A stretch of 64,000 bases of DNA from Pedobacter caeni (lineage in GTDB: Bacteria; Bacteroidota; Bacteroidia; Sphingobacteriales; Sphingobacteriaceae). The stretch lies in NCBI RefSeq assembly GCF_900129215.1, contig NZ_FQUQ01000002.1, positions 62,001 to 126,000 on the forward strand. The letters are read 5' to 3'. Shown here one piece after another: positions 26,922-35,198 of the stretch; the stretch's first letter is position 1, and every line of letters starts with the position of its first letter. A program made the position numbers and the translations under genes. The notes beneath the pieces are model-generated. The model worked only from the letters and a program-made list of their open reading frames with translations. It searched no databases and had not been told where the DNA came from.

Positions 26922-28040
26922 TTATTTCGTGATTTCAACAAACTTAGGGTTTGTCCATAAGTTTTCCAGTTCGAAATATTGCTTCGCATCTTGTTTTAAG
27001 GCTGGCTCTAAATCAAAGGTTAATTTTAAATACGTGATGCTCTCATCAGTTTCATTTTGTAAATTCTTAATGATTCCTATTTGATAATAATTCCAGGAAA
27101 ATTCCTGTAGTGCATTAAGTTTTTTGAAGGTTTGAATAGCGGCATCAAAATCTCCCAGGTCTTTCAAATAAAGACCTTTACAATAATTAAGCTGGTATGT
27201 TGCTTTCCGGGGGAGTTCGTTCTCAAACTTGTCAAATTGATCAAGGGCTTTTTCTTTGCTGAGTGAGCCAAATGTATTTAACAGCAGTTTTATTGCGATG
27301 TTTTCCTGATAGAATTCTGAAAATAGATTTTTTATAGAAATTAGGGCATTGTCAATGTTGTTTGTTTTTAGGTAGTATTGAGTGATATAGATTAAGGCAT
27401 TTGGATTCATGGTATTCACCCGTAAACAGGCCTTTACAGAATCTATAAAGTCCTCCTCATTCGTTGCTGATAACATTGCAAACCGGGTATCCATTCTGTT
27501 TTCAAGAATCAGGATGTTATCTGGTTCTATTTCTAATGCCTTTTCATGAAAATACAATGCCTTTTCGTGATCCTGAAGCTCATCATATATTGCTCCTTTA
27601 TTGGCGTACGCAAGAACTGCCTGATCATCAAGTTCTATTGCTTTATCAAGAAGTTCAAGAGCGTTGTCAAAGTTCTTTTGCTCGATTTGATAGGCGGCAT
27701 AACCAATATATCTGTCAACTTGTTCTTTATCTACTTTACCTTTTTGGTGTTCAGGGTTTGGTATGATATCAACTTTCAATATTTTACCTGAAGTTAGTTC
27801 AGTTTGAAAATCCTCAACCATCTCAGCGGTTGCTTCTTTCATTCTTTCTATTATGATGTTACTTTGTTTTTCATCAAGCCCTTCACATAATAGTTTCTTT
27901 TTTACAACAGACAGATCCTGTTTGTTCTCGAAATAAAATGTTTGGGCCAGAGCCGTAATTTCAATTTGATATTGCTTCGAGTTGAAAAGATCCTCTGCGA
28001 TTGCCTTTTTCCTGGCTTTTAGAAAGTCAAAAAGTCCCAT
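26922..28040 (-). CDS. Tetratricopeptide-repeat protein
   Basis: The 372-residue protein begins 'MGLFDFLKARKKAIAEDLFN' and has two parts. Residues 1-100 form a charged helical domain of unknown type. Residues 115-365 carry at least six TPR-like helices, for example 'YIGYAAYQIEQKNFDNALELLDKAIELDDQAVLAYANKG' read in part, 'ALYFHEKALEIEPDN' and 'YQIGIIKNLQNETDES'. TPRs are protein-binding scaffolds. No signal peptide, so it is probably cytoplasmic. The N-terminal 'MGLFDxL' leader is shared with the immunity genes at 36642 and 37401, which may hint at a related accessory origin. Confidence 0.8.
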   Translation of the reverse strand: MGLFDFLKARKKAIAEDLFNSKQYQIEITALAQTFYFENKQDLSVVKKKLLCEGLDEKQSNIIIERMKEATAEMVEDFQTELTSGKILKVDIIPNPEHQKGKVDKEQVDRYIGYAAYQIEQKNFDNALELLDKAIELDDQAVLAYANKGAIYDELQDHEKALYFHEKALEIEPDNILILENRMDTRFAMLSATNEEDFIDSVKACLRVNTMNPNALIYITQYYLKTNNIDNALISIKNLFSEFYQENIAIKLLLNTFGSLSKEKALDQFDKFENELPRKATYQLNYCKGLYLKDLGDFDAAIQTFKKLNALQEFSWNYYQIGIIKNLQNETDESITYLKLTFDLEPALKQDAKQYFELENLWTNPKFVEITK

Positions 28041-28166
28041 TTTTTATGATTTGCGTTAATACCGCAATATAGATAACTTTTTACCAATTTAAGGCAATGA
28101 TCGCCCCAGATAAGACTGACATGGATCATGATCGGAGGCATCAGGATCGTCTATTTCAATATTTAT

Positions 28167-28196
28167 TTGCATTCCACAAACTAATTGCTATTTTTG
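28167..28196 (+). promoter_or_regulatory. Promoter of the tRNA-Ala gene
   Basis: TTG (28167-28169) and TATTTTTG (28189-28196) are separated by 19 nt, a full match to the Bacteroidota consensus, and the box ends 17 nt before the tRNA. Confidence 0.82.
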
Positions 28197-28213
28197 CCAC
28201 CCACAAGCCACGA

Positions 28214-28287
<74 letters not shown>

Positions 28288-28295
28288 CCCTGATG

Positions 28296-28328
28296 AAGCC
28301 TTTAGATTGAGTTCTAAGGGCTTTTTTT
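28296..28328 (+). terminator. Terminator after tRNA-Ala
   Basis: An 11-bp stem with one G-U pair (28296-28306 and 28313-28323) is followed by seven T; it begins 9 nt after the tRNA. Confidence 0.82.
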
Positions 28329-28412
28329 GTTGATTGGGTTTCTTGTTCTGCAATTAAACTTCATGAAACGAGTTTAGAATGTGCATGAAACCGCACGCAC
28401 GCAAGGTGTCTA

Positions 28413-28429
28413 ACCATAATCATTATGGT
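28413..28429. promoter_or_regulatory. 17-bp palindrome, possible operator
   Basis: ACCATAAT-C-ATTATGGT is a perfect 8+1+8 inverted repeat, 119 nt upstream of the secreted-protein gene at 28548. It is too short and AT-rich for a terminator; a dimeric repressor site is plausible. The rest of the gap 28329-28547 shows nothing else. Confidence 0.4.
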
Positions 28430-28547
28430 GACTATTGAGATTTTCCGGGCTATCGCATACAATGATTAAGTGATGAGCTTTCAGGATATAACAAAAATTA
28501 AATATATTGAACGTTAAGGCCACGAATAGCGAATTAATGATTGACAC

Positions 28548-29393
28548 ATGAAAAAATATCTTATCATAATACTCAGCGCTATATTATTGATATTTAATGT
28601 GAAAAGTGTTGCACAGGAAATGACTCAGTTTAAAAAAGAAATTCAGGGAAATACGGTTCAATTGGTGGTGAATAGAAAAGGTAATACTACCATTTTCGAA
28701 ACACAGCTGCTAAATTCAAAAAAGACTCCCTTGATCCTGAACAGGTTCGAAAGTAACTCGGATTTACTTGCTGATAAAAATAAATATCAGTTTTTTAATG
28801 TGATCGACTTTAATATTAAAGGTCATTTTCTGTACATTTTTTACAATGATTTCGGGAAGATATTTATGGATAGGTATGTTCTTGGTGAAAATGCCCCCTC
28901 TACGCAAAAAAGAATTTTAATCGGGAATCACCAGATCTTAAGTTATGAGAATGGCGGAGATATGGAGTCCTGTTTTCAGGCAAAATGGATTGATCACCAA
29001 TTGTACTTTCATATCGATGCAAAACAAACCTATGGCGGCCGGTTAAATGAGCTGTTTGTTTTTTCAGAACCTCAGATGAAAATAGATAAAGTGTCTTTTC
29101 CGAAACCTTCAAAAATTGTACCCGGTAATGGCTTTTTTAACACCTTAGATATAGACGCAAATGCGGAAAAAGTGCAAAAAGAAATGTTCCGCTTATTAGT
29201 GGAGAACAAAATAACAGCTCCTAAAGGCAGCTTTTTGTTTTTAGGCTATCTGGAACATCCCTTTTTGCATCGTGTTTATAAGAAACATAAAGTCAGGGAT
29301 GTAGAAGATCTGTATCTGTTTTACAAAACCGAAACTGCTGAGGTAAAAATAATTCGTTATGACAATAATGAAAACCTATGGATTCTGGAGTAG
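28548..29393 (+). CDS. Secreted protein of unknown function
   Basis: The 281-residue precursor has a signal peptide ('MKKYLIIILSAILLIFNVKS', cleavage after about residue 22). The mature part looks beta-rich, with many alternating hydrophobic segments such as 'HFLYIFYNDFGKIFMDRYVL', suggesting a propeller or sandwich. No family is recognised. Its last 18 bases overlap the 3' end of the convergent S41 peptidase gene, so transcription of one could interfere with the other. It probably works in the periplasm or at the surface. Confidence 0.7.
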   Translation: MKKYLIIILSAILLIFNVKSVAQEMTQFKKEIQGNTVQLVVNRKGNTTIFETQLLNSKKTPLILNRFESNSDLLADKNKYQFFNVIDFNIKGHFLYIFYNDFGKIFMDRYVLGENAPSTQKRILIGNHQILSYENGGDMESCFQAKWIDHQLYFHIDAKQTYGGRLNELFVFSEPQMKIDKVSFPKPSKIVPGNGFFNTLDIDANAEKVQKEMFRLLVENKITAPKGSFLFLGYLEHPFLHRVYKKHKVRDVEDLYLFYKTETAEVKIIRYDNNENLWILE

Positions 29394-30467
29394 ACGAATA
29401 AACCTTATTTTATCTTTTTCAAGAGGCTTGATTTTTACATCCACAGGAATGCCAGTGTTATCTATCGGATGTTCAGGTAAACGTTTAGATCTGGAAATCG
29501 CAATGGATAAGCTGTAATCATCGCAGGGGATATCAAAATATTGAACATTTGCATAGTCAAGGCTACCTCCGGAATTTTCACCAAACAGGGTTACCTTCTT
29601 GCTCTGCCTGGCCATCAATAAAAAGGATTCTGCGGAACTTAAAGTTCCTTTATCCACTAGGATCGCGATTTTCTTAGGGTACGCATTTACGCTGTCCAAT
29701 GTGATGCTGAATAGATCCTTCCCAGAAGGATTCACAAACTGACCCGGATTCTTCTGCATTAAAGAAATGATGGACATGAGGATGTTCCGCTGTGGAGCAG
29801 CTGCATTCAAGCCCTTTAAGTTCTTTTCTAAAATGGCAATATTGTCTTCAGACGACCAATATTCATCAGGTTTACTTAAGATTGGCTGGGTATACAAATA
29901 AGGAATCAAGGATTGAAAAGTATAATCTGTTCCTCCGCCATTTCCCCGCAGGTCTATAATCCAATAAGGACTTTTCTTCAATGATACCTCCTGAGTTTTT
30001 AATAAACTGTCAATGATCTTTTTTTCAGACCATTCAAAGGAGGGAAGCCTCAATAGTATTGAGGCCTCATCTAATGCTTTAATTTCTGTCTGACTGCTCA
30101 ATACCTCAGCAACGGTTTCCTTTTTTACAGAGAAATGAGCGTTGATCTGTTTTACTTTTTCCGGATTTGCTTTCCTGTAATCCCCATTGAGCTGCACTTT
30201 CAGGTGCTGGTCCCGGAAATAGTTGGTCCATGTTTTTAAGAGGATAAAACAAGAATCTGTTGCTTTTACTCCGGCAGCTTTTTCTCTCAGCTCCTTTGTA
30301 AAAAGATCAAACTTAACCTGGTTTTCCGGGTTAACCTTTGCCTGGTAGCCAGAATAATTCTTACTCACCTTCGAAGTCATGTAATCAAAATTCAACAGAC
30401 AATTACAGTTTTGTGCAAGCAGGTTTATTGAACTTGTAATTAGAAATAGCGTAAGTAGATTTTTCAT
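29376..30467 (-). CDS. Secreted S41 family (C-terminal-processing-like) peptidase
   Basis: ATG 30467 gives a signal peptide ('MKNLLTLFLITSSINLLAQ'); an ATG six bases upstream is an alternative. The 363-residue protein has the S41 tail-specific protease core: 'YWIIDLRGNGGGTDYTFQSL' near residue 168 and the catalytic serine block 'VDKGTLSSAESFLLMARQSK' near 271 (Ser277 or Ser278), then 'GENSGGSLDY'. There is no PDZ domain. Such proteins cut peptides in the periplasm. The 3' end overlaps the convergent secreted-protein gene by 18 nt. It diverges from the glutaminyl cyclase gene with a 101-nt gap. Confidence 0.85.
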   Translation of the reverse strand: MKNLLTLFLITSSINLLAQNCNCLLNFDYMTSKVSKNYSGYQAKVNPENQVKFDLFTKELREKAAGVKATDSCFILLKTWTNYFRDQHLKVQLNGDYRKANPEKVKQINAHFSVKKETVAEVLSSQTEIKALDEASILLRLPSFEWSEKKIIDSLLKTQEVSLKKSPYWIIDLRGNGGGTDYTFQSLIPYLYTQPILSKPDEYWSSEDNIAILEKNLKGLNAAAPQRNILMSIISLMQKNPGQFVNPSGKDLFSITLDSVNAYPKKIAILVDKGTLSSAESFLLMARQSKKVTLFGENSGGSLDYANVQYFDIPCDDYSLSIAISRSKRLPEHPIDNTGIPVDVKIKPLEKDKIRFIRLLQNP

Positions 30468-30568
30468 GAACATTTGATGTGATCGAAGTACAAGATGACT
30501 TTTTTTATAAATAGTTGCATCATTTTAGGTAAGAAAAAGTAGTTTGCCTTTCTTTGCCTTCAACTGAT

Positions 30569-31390
30569 ATGAAAAGAAAAATTATTTGCGCAATACTTGT
30601 CGCCCTGAGCTTACAAAGCTGTCAGAATACCCCTAAAATAAAGGAAGAAAATAAAAGTGCGCAGCAAGCCTCAACAGCTGTGATCAGCCATTATGTAACC
30701 AATAACTTTCCTCATGATACCTCTTTGTTTACTGAAGGACTTTTCTTTCACCAGGGCAAGCTGTTTGAAAGTACCGGATCTCCGCTTGATATGCCCAGTA
30801 CCCGCTCTTTGATCGGAATTCAGAATCTGAAGACAGGTAAACTGGATATTAAAATAGAATTAGACAGGTCAAAATACTTTGGAGAGGGTAGCGTAATCCT
30901 GAAAGATAAACTTTATCAGCTCAGTTATAAAACCCAGGTCGGATTTATCTATGACGCCACCACCTTCAAAAAACTCAGGGAATTTAAATACGCTAACGCT
31001 GAAGGATGGGGCTTAACCACAGACAGTGTTTCTTTAATCATGAGTGATGGTACCAACAAATTAACTTTTCTTGATCCGAATAGCCTGATGCCTGTAAAAA
31101 CACTGGAGGTCACAGAAAATGGGCAGGCGCTGGATAAACTCAATGAACTGGAATTTATTAATGGATTCATTTATGCCAATGTCTGGGGCACCAACGATAT
31201 TGTTAAAATTGATCCGGCTACTGCTAAGGTGATTGGCAAGCTGAACTTTAATACCTTAGCGCTTACCGAGAAAAACAACAATCCTGAAGCATTAGAGATG
31301 AATGGGATTGCTTACGATGCAGCTTCAGATAAAATGTATGTAACCGGTAAACTCTGGGCCAATATCTACGAGATTGACCTTAACAAATAA
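30569..31390 (+). CDS. Glutaminyl-peptide cyclotransferase, lipoprotein
   Basis: Start ATG 30569 gives a lipoprotein signal ending in 'LSLQSC' (Cys18); the ORF's first ATG adds five residues. The 273-residue protein fits the plant/bacterial glutamine cyclotransferase family, a five-bladed propeller: 'FPHDTSLFTEGLFFHQGKLFESTG', 'EGWGLTTDSVSLIMSDGTN', 'LNELEFINGFIYANVWGTNDIVKIDP' and 'ALEMNGIAYDAASDKMYVTGKLWANIYEI' are its conserved blocks, in order. It converts N-terminal glutamine of exported proteins to pyroglutamate. Bacteroidota homologues are lipoproteins in the periplasm. It is followed after 9 nt by a beta-lactamase gene in the same unit. Confidence 0.92.
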   Translation: MKRKIICAILVALSLQSCQNTPKIKEENKSAQQASTAVISHYVTNNFPHDTSLFTEGLFFHQGKLFESTGSPLDMPSTRSLIGIQNLKTGKLDIKIELDRSKYFGEGSVILKDKLYQLSYKTQVGFIYDATTFKKLREFKYANAEGWGLTTDSVSLIMSDGTNKLTFLDPNSLMPVKTLEVTENGQALDKLNELEFINGFIYANVWGTNDIVKIDPATAKVIGKLNFNTLALTEKNNNPEALEMNGIAYDAASDKMYVTGKLWANIYEIDLNK

Positions 31391-31399
31391 AACAACCCT

Positions 31400-32203
31400 A
31401 TGAAAATCTATATTCCATTGTGTCTTCTTTTTGTGCTTTCGGGACTAAGCTCATTTAAACTGAAAAAGCCGGAAGAAACAAAAGACTTTAAAAGGTTTTA
31501 TGATCAATACAAAGTTCAGGGTTCCTTCATTCTCTATGATCAGAAGAATGATAAATATACCTGTTACAACCAGGAACAGGCAAGCACTCCATTCACACCA
31601 GCTTCTACTTTTAAGATCTGTAACTCCCTGATTTCACTGGAAACAGCTGCGGTAGCAGATGAAAATGTAGTTTCCAAATGGGATGGGAAAGAAAGACCCA
31701 TGCCGGCATGGAATGCCGATACCGATATGAAGAACGCTTTCAAAAATTCAACAGTCTGGTTTTATCAGGAACTGGCGAGAAAGGTGGGTGAGGAAAAAAT
31801 GAAGTTCTGGCTGGAAAAGCTGAATTATGGTAATGCAGATATATCAGGAGGAATAGATGGTTTCTGGCTTCGTGGTGGTTTGAGAATCACGCCGGCTGCC
31901 CAGATTGAATTTCTAAGGAAATTACAACAGAACAAACTCCCTCTTTCTTCCCGTTCTATGGATATCGTAAAGAAGATGATGATGGTTAAGGATAGCGCAG
32001 GAGTGGTGCTCAGGGCTAAAACAGGCTCCGGAAAACAGGATAATCTGACCATTGGATGGTATGTAGGCTATGTGACCACCAAAGACAATGTATACTATTT
32101 TTCAAATTGCATACAGACTGAAAACAGAGGGGCTGATTTCGCAAATGCACGTCAGGATATTGCTTATCATATTCTTGAGGAGTTGAACATCCTGAAGAAA
32201 TAA
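31400..32203 (+). CDS. Class D (OXA-type) beta-lactamase
   Basis: The 267-residue protein shows the class D pattern in order: Ser69-Thr-Phe-Lys72 ('PASTFKICNSLISLE') with the nucleophile and the lysine that is normally carboxylated, Ser117-x-Val119 ('NSTVWFYQELA'), Tyr143-Gly-Asn145 ('LNYGNADISGG'), Trp156 in 'GFWLRGGLRITP', and the Lys207-Thr-Gly motif ('RAKTGSGKQDNL'). An N-terminal hydrophobic segment (1-20) acts as export signal. It would hydrolyse beta-lactams in the periplasm; the spectrum cannot be read from sequence. It sits 9 nt behind the glutaminyl cyclase, a chromosomal context without mobile-element marks, so it is probably intrinsic rather than acquired. Confidence 0.92.
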   Translation: MKIYIPLCLLFVLSGLSSFKLKKPEETKDFKRFYDQYKVQGSFILYDQKNDKYTCYNQEQASTPFTPASTFKICNSLISLETAAVADENVVSKWDGKERPMPAWNADTDMKNAFKNSTVWFYQELARKVGEEKMKFWLEKLNYGNADISGGIDGFWLRGGLRITPAAQIEFLRKLQQNKLPLSSRSMDIVKKMMMVKDSAGVVLRAKTGSGKQDNLTIGWYVGYVTTKDNVYYFSNCIQTENRGADFANARQDIAYHILEELNILKK

Positions 32204-32450
32204 AACAGGCTTCGGAAATGAGCCGCAGTAAGAATAAGGAGTGTTCAGAATTCCAGAAGAACAGCCTGCGGAAATACACAGGTTAGAAATTTAGTTTTTC
32301 CTGCACACTGTTTCCTTTTTACCTCACAGACAATATACATATCAATTTTATTAATTAAATAATAGTTTACTAAATACTACATCAATTGGAATAATTATTG
32401 GAGGAGGCTATGTCGAACCTAAAACTGTAATCATCTCTATAACAGGTACT

Positions 32451-34322
32451 ATGGAAAACAATCTTATTAAAGAAATCAATATAGGAGACAAGTCTATATT
32501 ATACTTTAGCTCCTTCACCCTTCAACAACAATTTAACGCACACCATTACTTTGAACTCCGGTTTAAACACGATCAAATGGGAGCTCCCGGACTCATTAGT
32601 CTGGACGATAGCCGTGATTTTGTGGGCCAGACATTAACCGCAACATTTGGCTATACTGCTGATAAGACACAAAAGTTCTCCGGAATGGTGACTAATGTTG
32701 AACTGACCCAAAGCAACGGTTATCATGGAGTCCTGATCGTAAGTGGTTATAGTCCGACTATTCTGATCGACAGGGGGCCGGATCTGGGATCTTACCTGGA
32801 TAAAGACCTGAATACGATCGTAAAATTAGCCACAAAGGATACACCGGAGAATGACCTCAGGATCGTCACTAAAGCCGACAGAGCCAACCCTATTGACTAT
32901 GTCATCCAATATAGGGAAAGTGATTTCGATTTCTTAAATCGCCTGAGCGGAGAATATCATGAATGGTTTTACTACGATGGGGAGAATCTCAATTTTGGGA
33001 AACCGGATGATCAGAAAGAAATCAGCCTGTTTTATGGAAGGGATATACAGATGTTGCAGTATGCGATGGGAGTTGCCCCTATAAAGAACAAACGATTTGC
33101 TTATAATCCAAAGCAGGATCAGATGCTGGAGAGTGAAAGTACCGGAAAGGCAGAGGGCAGACCGGATCTGATTCATGCCGTGAATGCTTCCAACACCATG
33201 TATAGTAAAACCTTCAACCAACCCTCTACTATTCGGGTGGATAATGGGAGCGATATTAAATCGCATGTGGAGAATGAAGAAAAAGCGAACATCAGCAAGC
33301 TGTTGAAAATCAATGCCCAGGGAGATAATCCGGAAATTGGTATTGGAGTGATTGCAGATATCAGTATGAGTCTGAAAGAGGATCTGGGCTTTAACAGTCA
33401 GAGTTTAGGTAAGTTTCTGATCACTTCTGTACAGCATTTCATTGATGATCGCGGACATTATAACAATTCTTTTGAAGGGATTGTATCGACTACAGAGCGG
33501 ATTTCTTTTAAAAACTTTGAAAGACCAAGTCCGGATATGCAGCTGGCGGATGTAGTGGACAACAATGATCCACAGGGACAGGGACGTATTAAGGTCAAAT
33601 TCAAATGGCAATGTCAGACAAATGACCATACGGAATGGCTGAGGGTAGTCACCCCGGATGCAGGAAGCAGTGATAAAGTGAATAAAAACAGGGGCTTTGT
33701 ATTCGTTCCGGAAAAAGGTGATCAGGTATTGGTTGGCTTCGAAGAAGGAAATATTGCCAGACCTATCGTGATGGGCAGTGTTTTTCATGGAAAGATTGCT
33801 ACGGGTGGCGGACAAACGAACAAGACAAAATCACTAACCACCAGAAGCGGAAATACCGTAATACTGAACGATAGTGATGGCAGTATTAATGTAAAAGATC
33901 CGAGTGGAAATGTCATTACCATGAACGGAGACGGAACAGTAACGATCTCTGCGCCAAATACCATAAACCTGGTATCAAAAGACATTAACATCAGTGCAGG
34001 GAATAGCATTAATCTCGTTTCAAGCCCGGCACAGGAAGGTGGTGGTGAAGGTACCATCAGCATTACTGCAAAAAAATCGATTGCCACGACCGCTCAGGAT
34101 GAAGGCATTACCACAAACGCTAAAAAAGACATCACTTTTACCAGCGAAACGGAGAACATCAAACTGACTGCGACTGCAAAAGATGTCACGATTGATGCAG
34201 CAGTAGGGATGCTTAAAACCTCTTCAAAAAAGGCAGACATGACTTCTGTAGATGAGATGAGCATATATGGGGGAGTGTTGACAAAAATCGGGGCCGATGA
34301 TGTAGAAATTAATCAGTCATGA
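32451..34322 (+). CDS. vgrG: Type VI secretion tip protein VgrG
   Basis: The 623-residue protein is a VgrG spike. Residues 1-350 match gp27-like domains ('QLNYFELRFK'-like strands, 'QYRESDFDFLNRLSGEYHEWFYYDGENLNF' in part). About 365-450 is a gp5 OB-fold ('DPQGQGRIKVKFKWQ', 'PEKGDQVLVGFEEGNIARPIVMGSVFHGK'). The rest forms a beta-helix with repeats such as 'GNVITMNGDGTVTISAPNTI'. VgrG sits on top of the Hcp tube and carries effectors. No other T6SS structural gene is in the window, so this is an orphan island. Its stop overlaps the next gene by 4 nt (ATGA). Confidence 0.93.
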   Translation: MENNLIKEINIGDKSILYFSSFTLQQQFNAHHYFELRFKHDQMGAPGLISLDDSRDFVGQTLTATFGYTADKTQKFSGMVTNVELTQSNGYHGVLIVSGYSPTILIDRGPDLGSYLDKDLNTIVKLATKDTPENDLRIVTKADRANPIDYVIQYRESDFDFLNRLSGEYHEWFYYDGENLNFGKPDDQKEISLFYGRDIQMLQYAMGVAPIKNKRFAYNPKQDQMLESESTGKAEGRPDLIHAVNASNTMYSKTFNQPSTIRVDNGSDIKSHVENEEKANISKLLKINAQGDNPEIGIGVIADISMSLKEDLGFNSQSLGKFLITSVQHFIDDRGHYNNSFEGIVSTTERISFKNFERPSPDMQLADVVDNNDPQGQGRIKVKFKWQCQTNDHTEWLRVVTPDAGSSDKVNKNRGFVFVPEKGDQVLVGFEEGNIARPIVMGSVFHGKIATGGGQTNKTKSLTTRSGNTVILNDSDGSINVKDPSGNVITMNGDGTVTISAPNTINLVSKDINISAGNSINLVSSPAQEGGGEGTISITAKKSIATTAQDEGITTNAKKDITFTSETENIKLTATAKDVTIDAAVGMLKTSSKKADMTSVDEMSIYGGVLTKIGADDVEINQS

Positions 34323-35188
34323 TGGAAACACAGGAAACAATTTCCTATCACATCAGCACGGCAAGCAAAGTGCGGATAGGGGGCAGGATCAATCAGTTTG
34401 TACAAGACAGATGGGTGGAACTCAGACAAATAGATCGGAAGAATGATCACCTGTTGTTTGAATACAAGCTGCTGGATCAGAAAATGGAAGGAAGTGCATT
34501 GATTCATGAATGGGCAGAAGATCTGGAATGGCTCCAGACCCCAATTTATTTTCTCACCAATCTGGAAGGAAAACTAGTGGGGATGCAGGGACTGCAACAC
34601 TTGAAAACACGTTGGGAAGATCAGTTTCGGGAAAAGCTGTCTAAGAAATATGCAAAGACCCCGGGCTTTCAGCAAATGATTGCAGAAACAGATGTGTTGC
34701 TCAATGATGAAAAACGTCTGGCTCAAAGTTTTATAGGTTATAATCACTTCAGGGCATTGTTCCAGCCGCTTCCCAAGGTGCATCCGGTTTCAGAAGAAAG
34801 TAAGCTGGTCATCCCGCGGTATTTTGGAACAACAGATTTACCGCTAAATATCATGCAGACCTCAAAGGTCTATGATCAACACTTACTGATCACCAATAAC
34901 GGGACACTGGATGTCAGAAATTTCGATTCCAAACCGGTCATCCGGATGTTCAAAGACCTGACCAATACTTACAATCTAAAGGTAGACCTTCAGGTGGATC
35001 TGGAAGAAGAATATATCCTGTTAAATGGAAAGATGGAAAGTGCCGATCTGTTTCTGGAGGTGGAAGTGCCGGATTTTTATCAGGTCACGACTGCCCATCA
35101 GGTCAAGCTCATTCATCCGGGCGGAACAGATAAAGAAAAGGATCAGAACCGACCATGGTCTCTCCCATTAGTTCACCAGTCGAATTAA
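34319..35188 (+). CDS. Unknown protein coupled to VgrG, candidate effector adaptor
   Basis: I do not recognise a family. The 289-residue protein starts within the vgrG stop codon (ATGA overlap) and ends 10 nt before the PAAR-like effector gene. The first 130 residues mix strands and long charged helices ('HEWAEDLEWLQTPIYFLT', 'DQFREKLSKKYAKTPGFQQM'), residues 170-260 look beta-rich, and the tail is disordered and charged ('GGTDKEKDQNRPWS'). No signal peptide. Position between spike and effector is where T6SS loci usually encode adaptors or chaperones that load the effector on VgrG, so I propose that role, as inference from context only. Confidence 0.6.
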   Translation: MMETQETISYHISTASKVRIGGRINQFVQDRWVELRQIDRKNDHLLFEYKLLDQKMEGSALIHEWAEDLEWLQTPIYFLTNLEGKLVGMQGLQHLKTRWEDQFREKLSKKYAKTPGFQQMIAETDVLLNDEKRLAQSFIGYNHFRALFQPLPKVHPVSEESKLVIPRYFGTTDLPLNIMQTSKVYDQHLLITNNGTLDVRNFDSKPVIRMFKDLTNTYNLKVDLQVDLEEEYILLNGKMESADLFLEVEVPDFYQVTTAHQVKLIHPGGTDKEKDQNRPWSLPLVHQSN

Positions 35189-35198
35189 AAAGATTGTT

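Noticed and set aside
32356..32450. Upstream in-frame extension of VgrG
   Set aside because: The frame is open for 32 codons before ATG 32451, but has no ATG, GTG or TTG; the VgrG fold starts normally at the chosen ATG.
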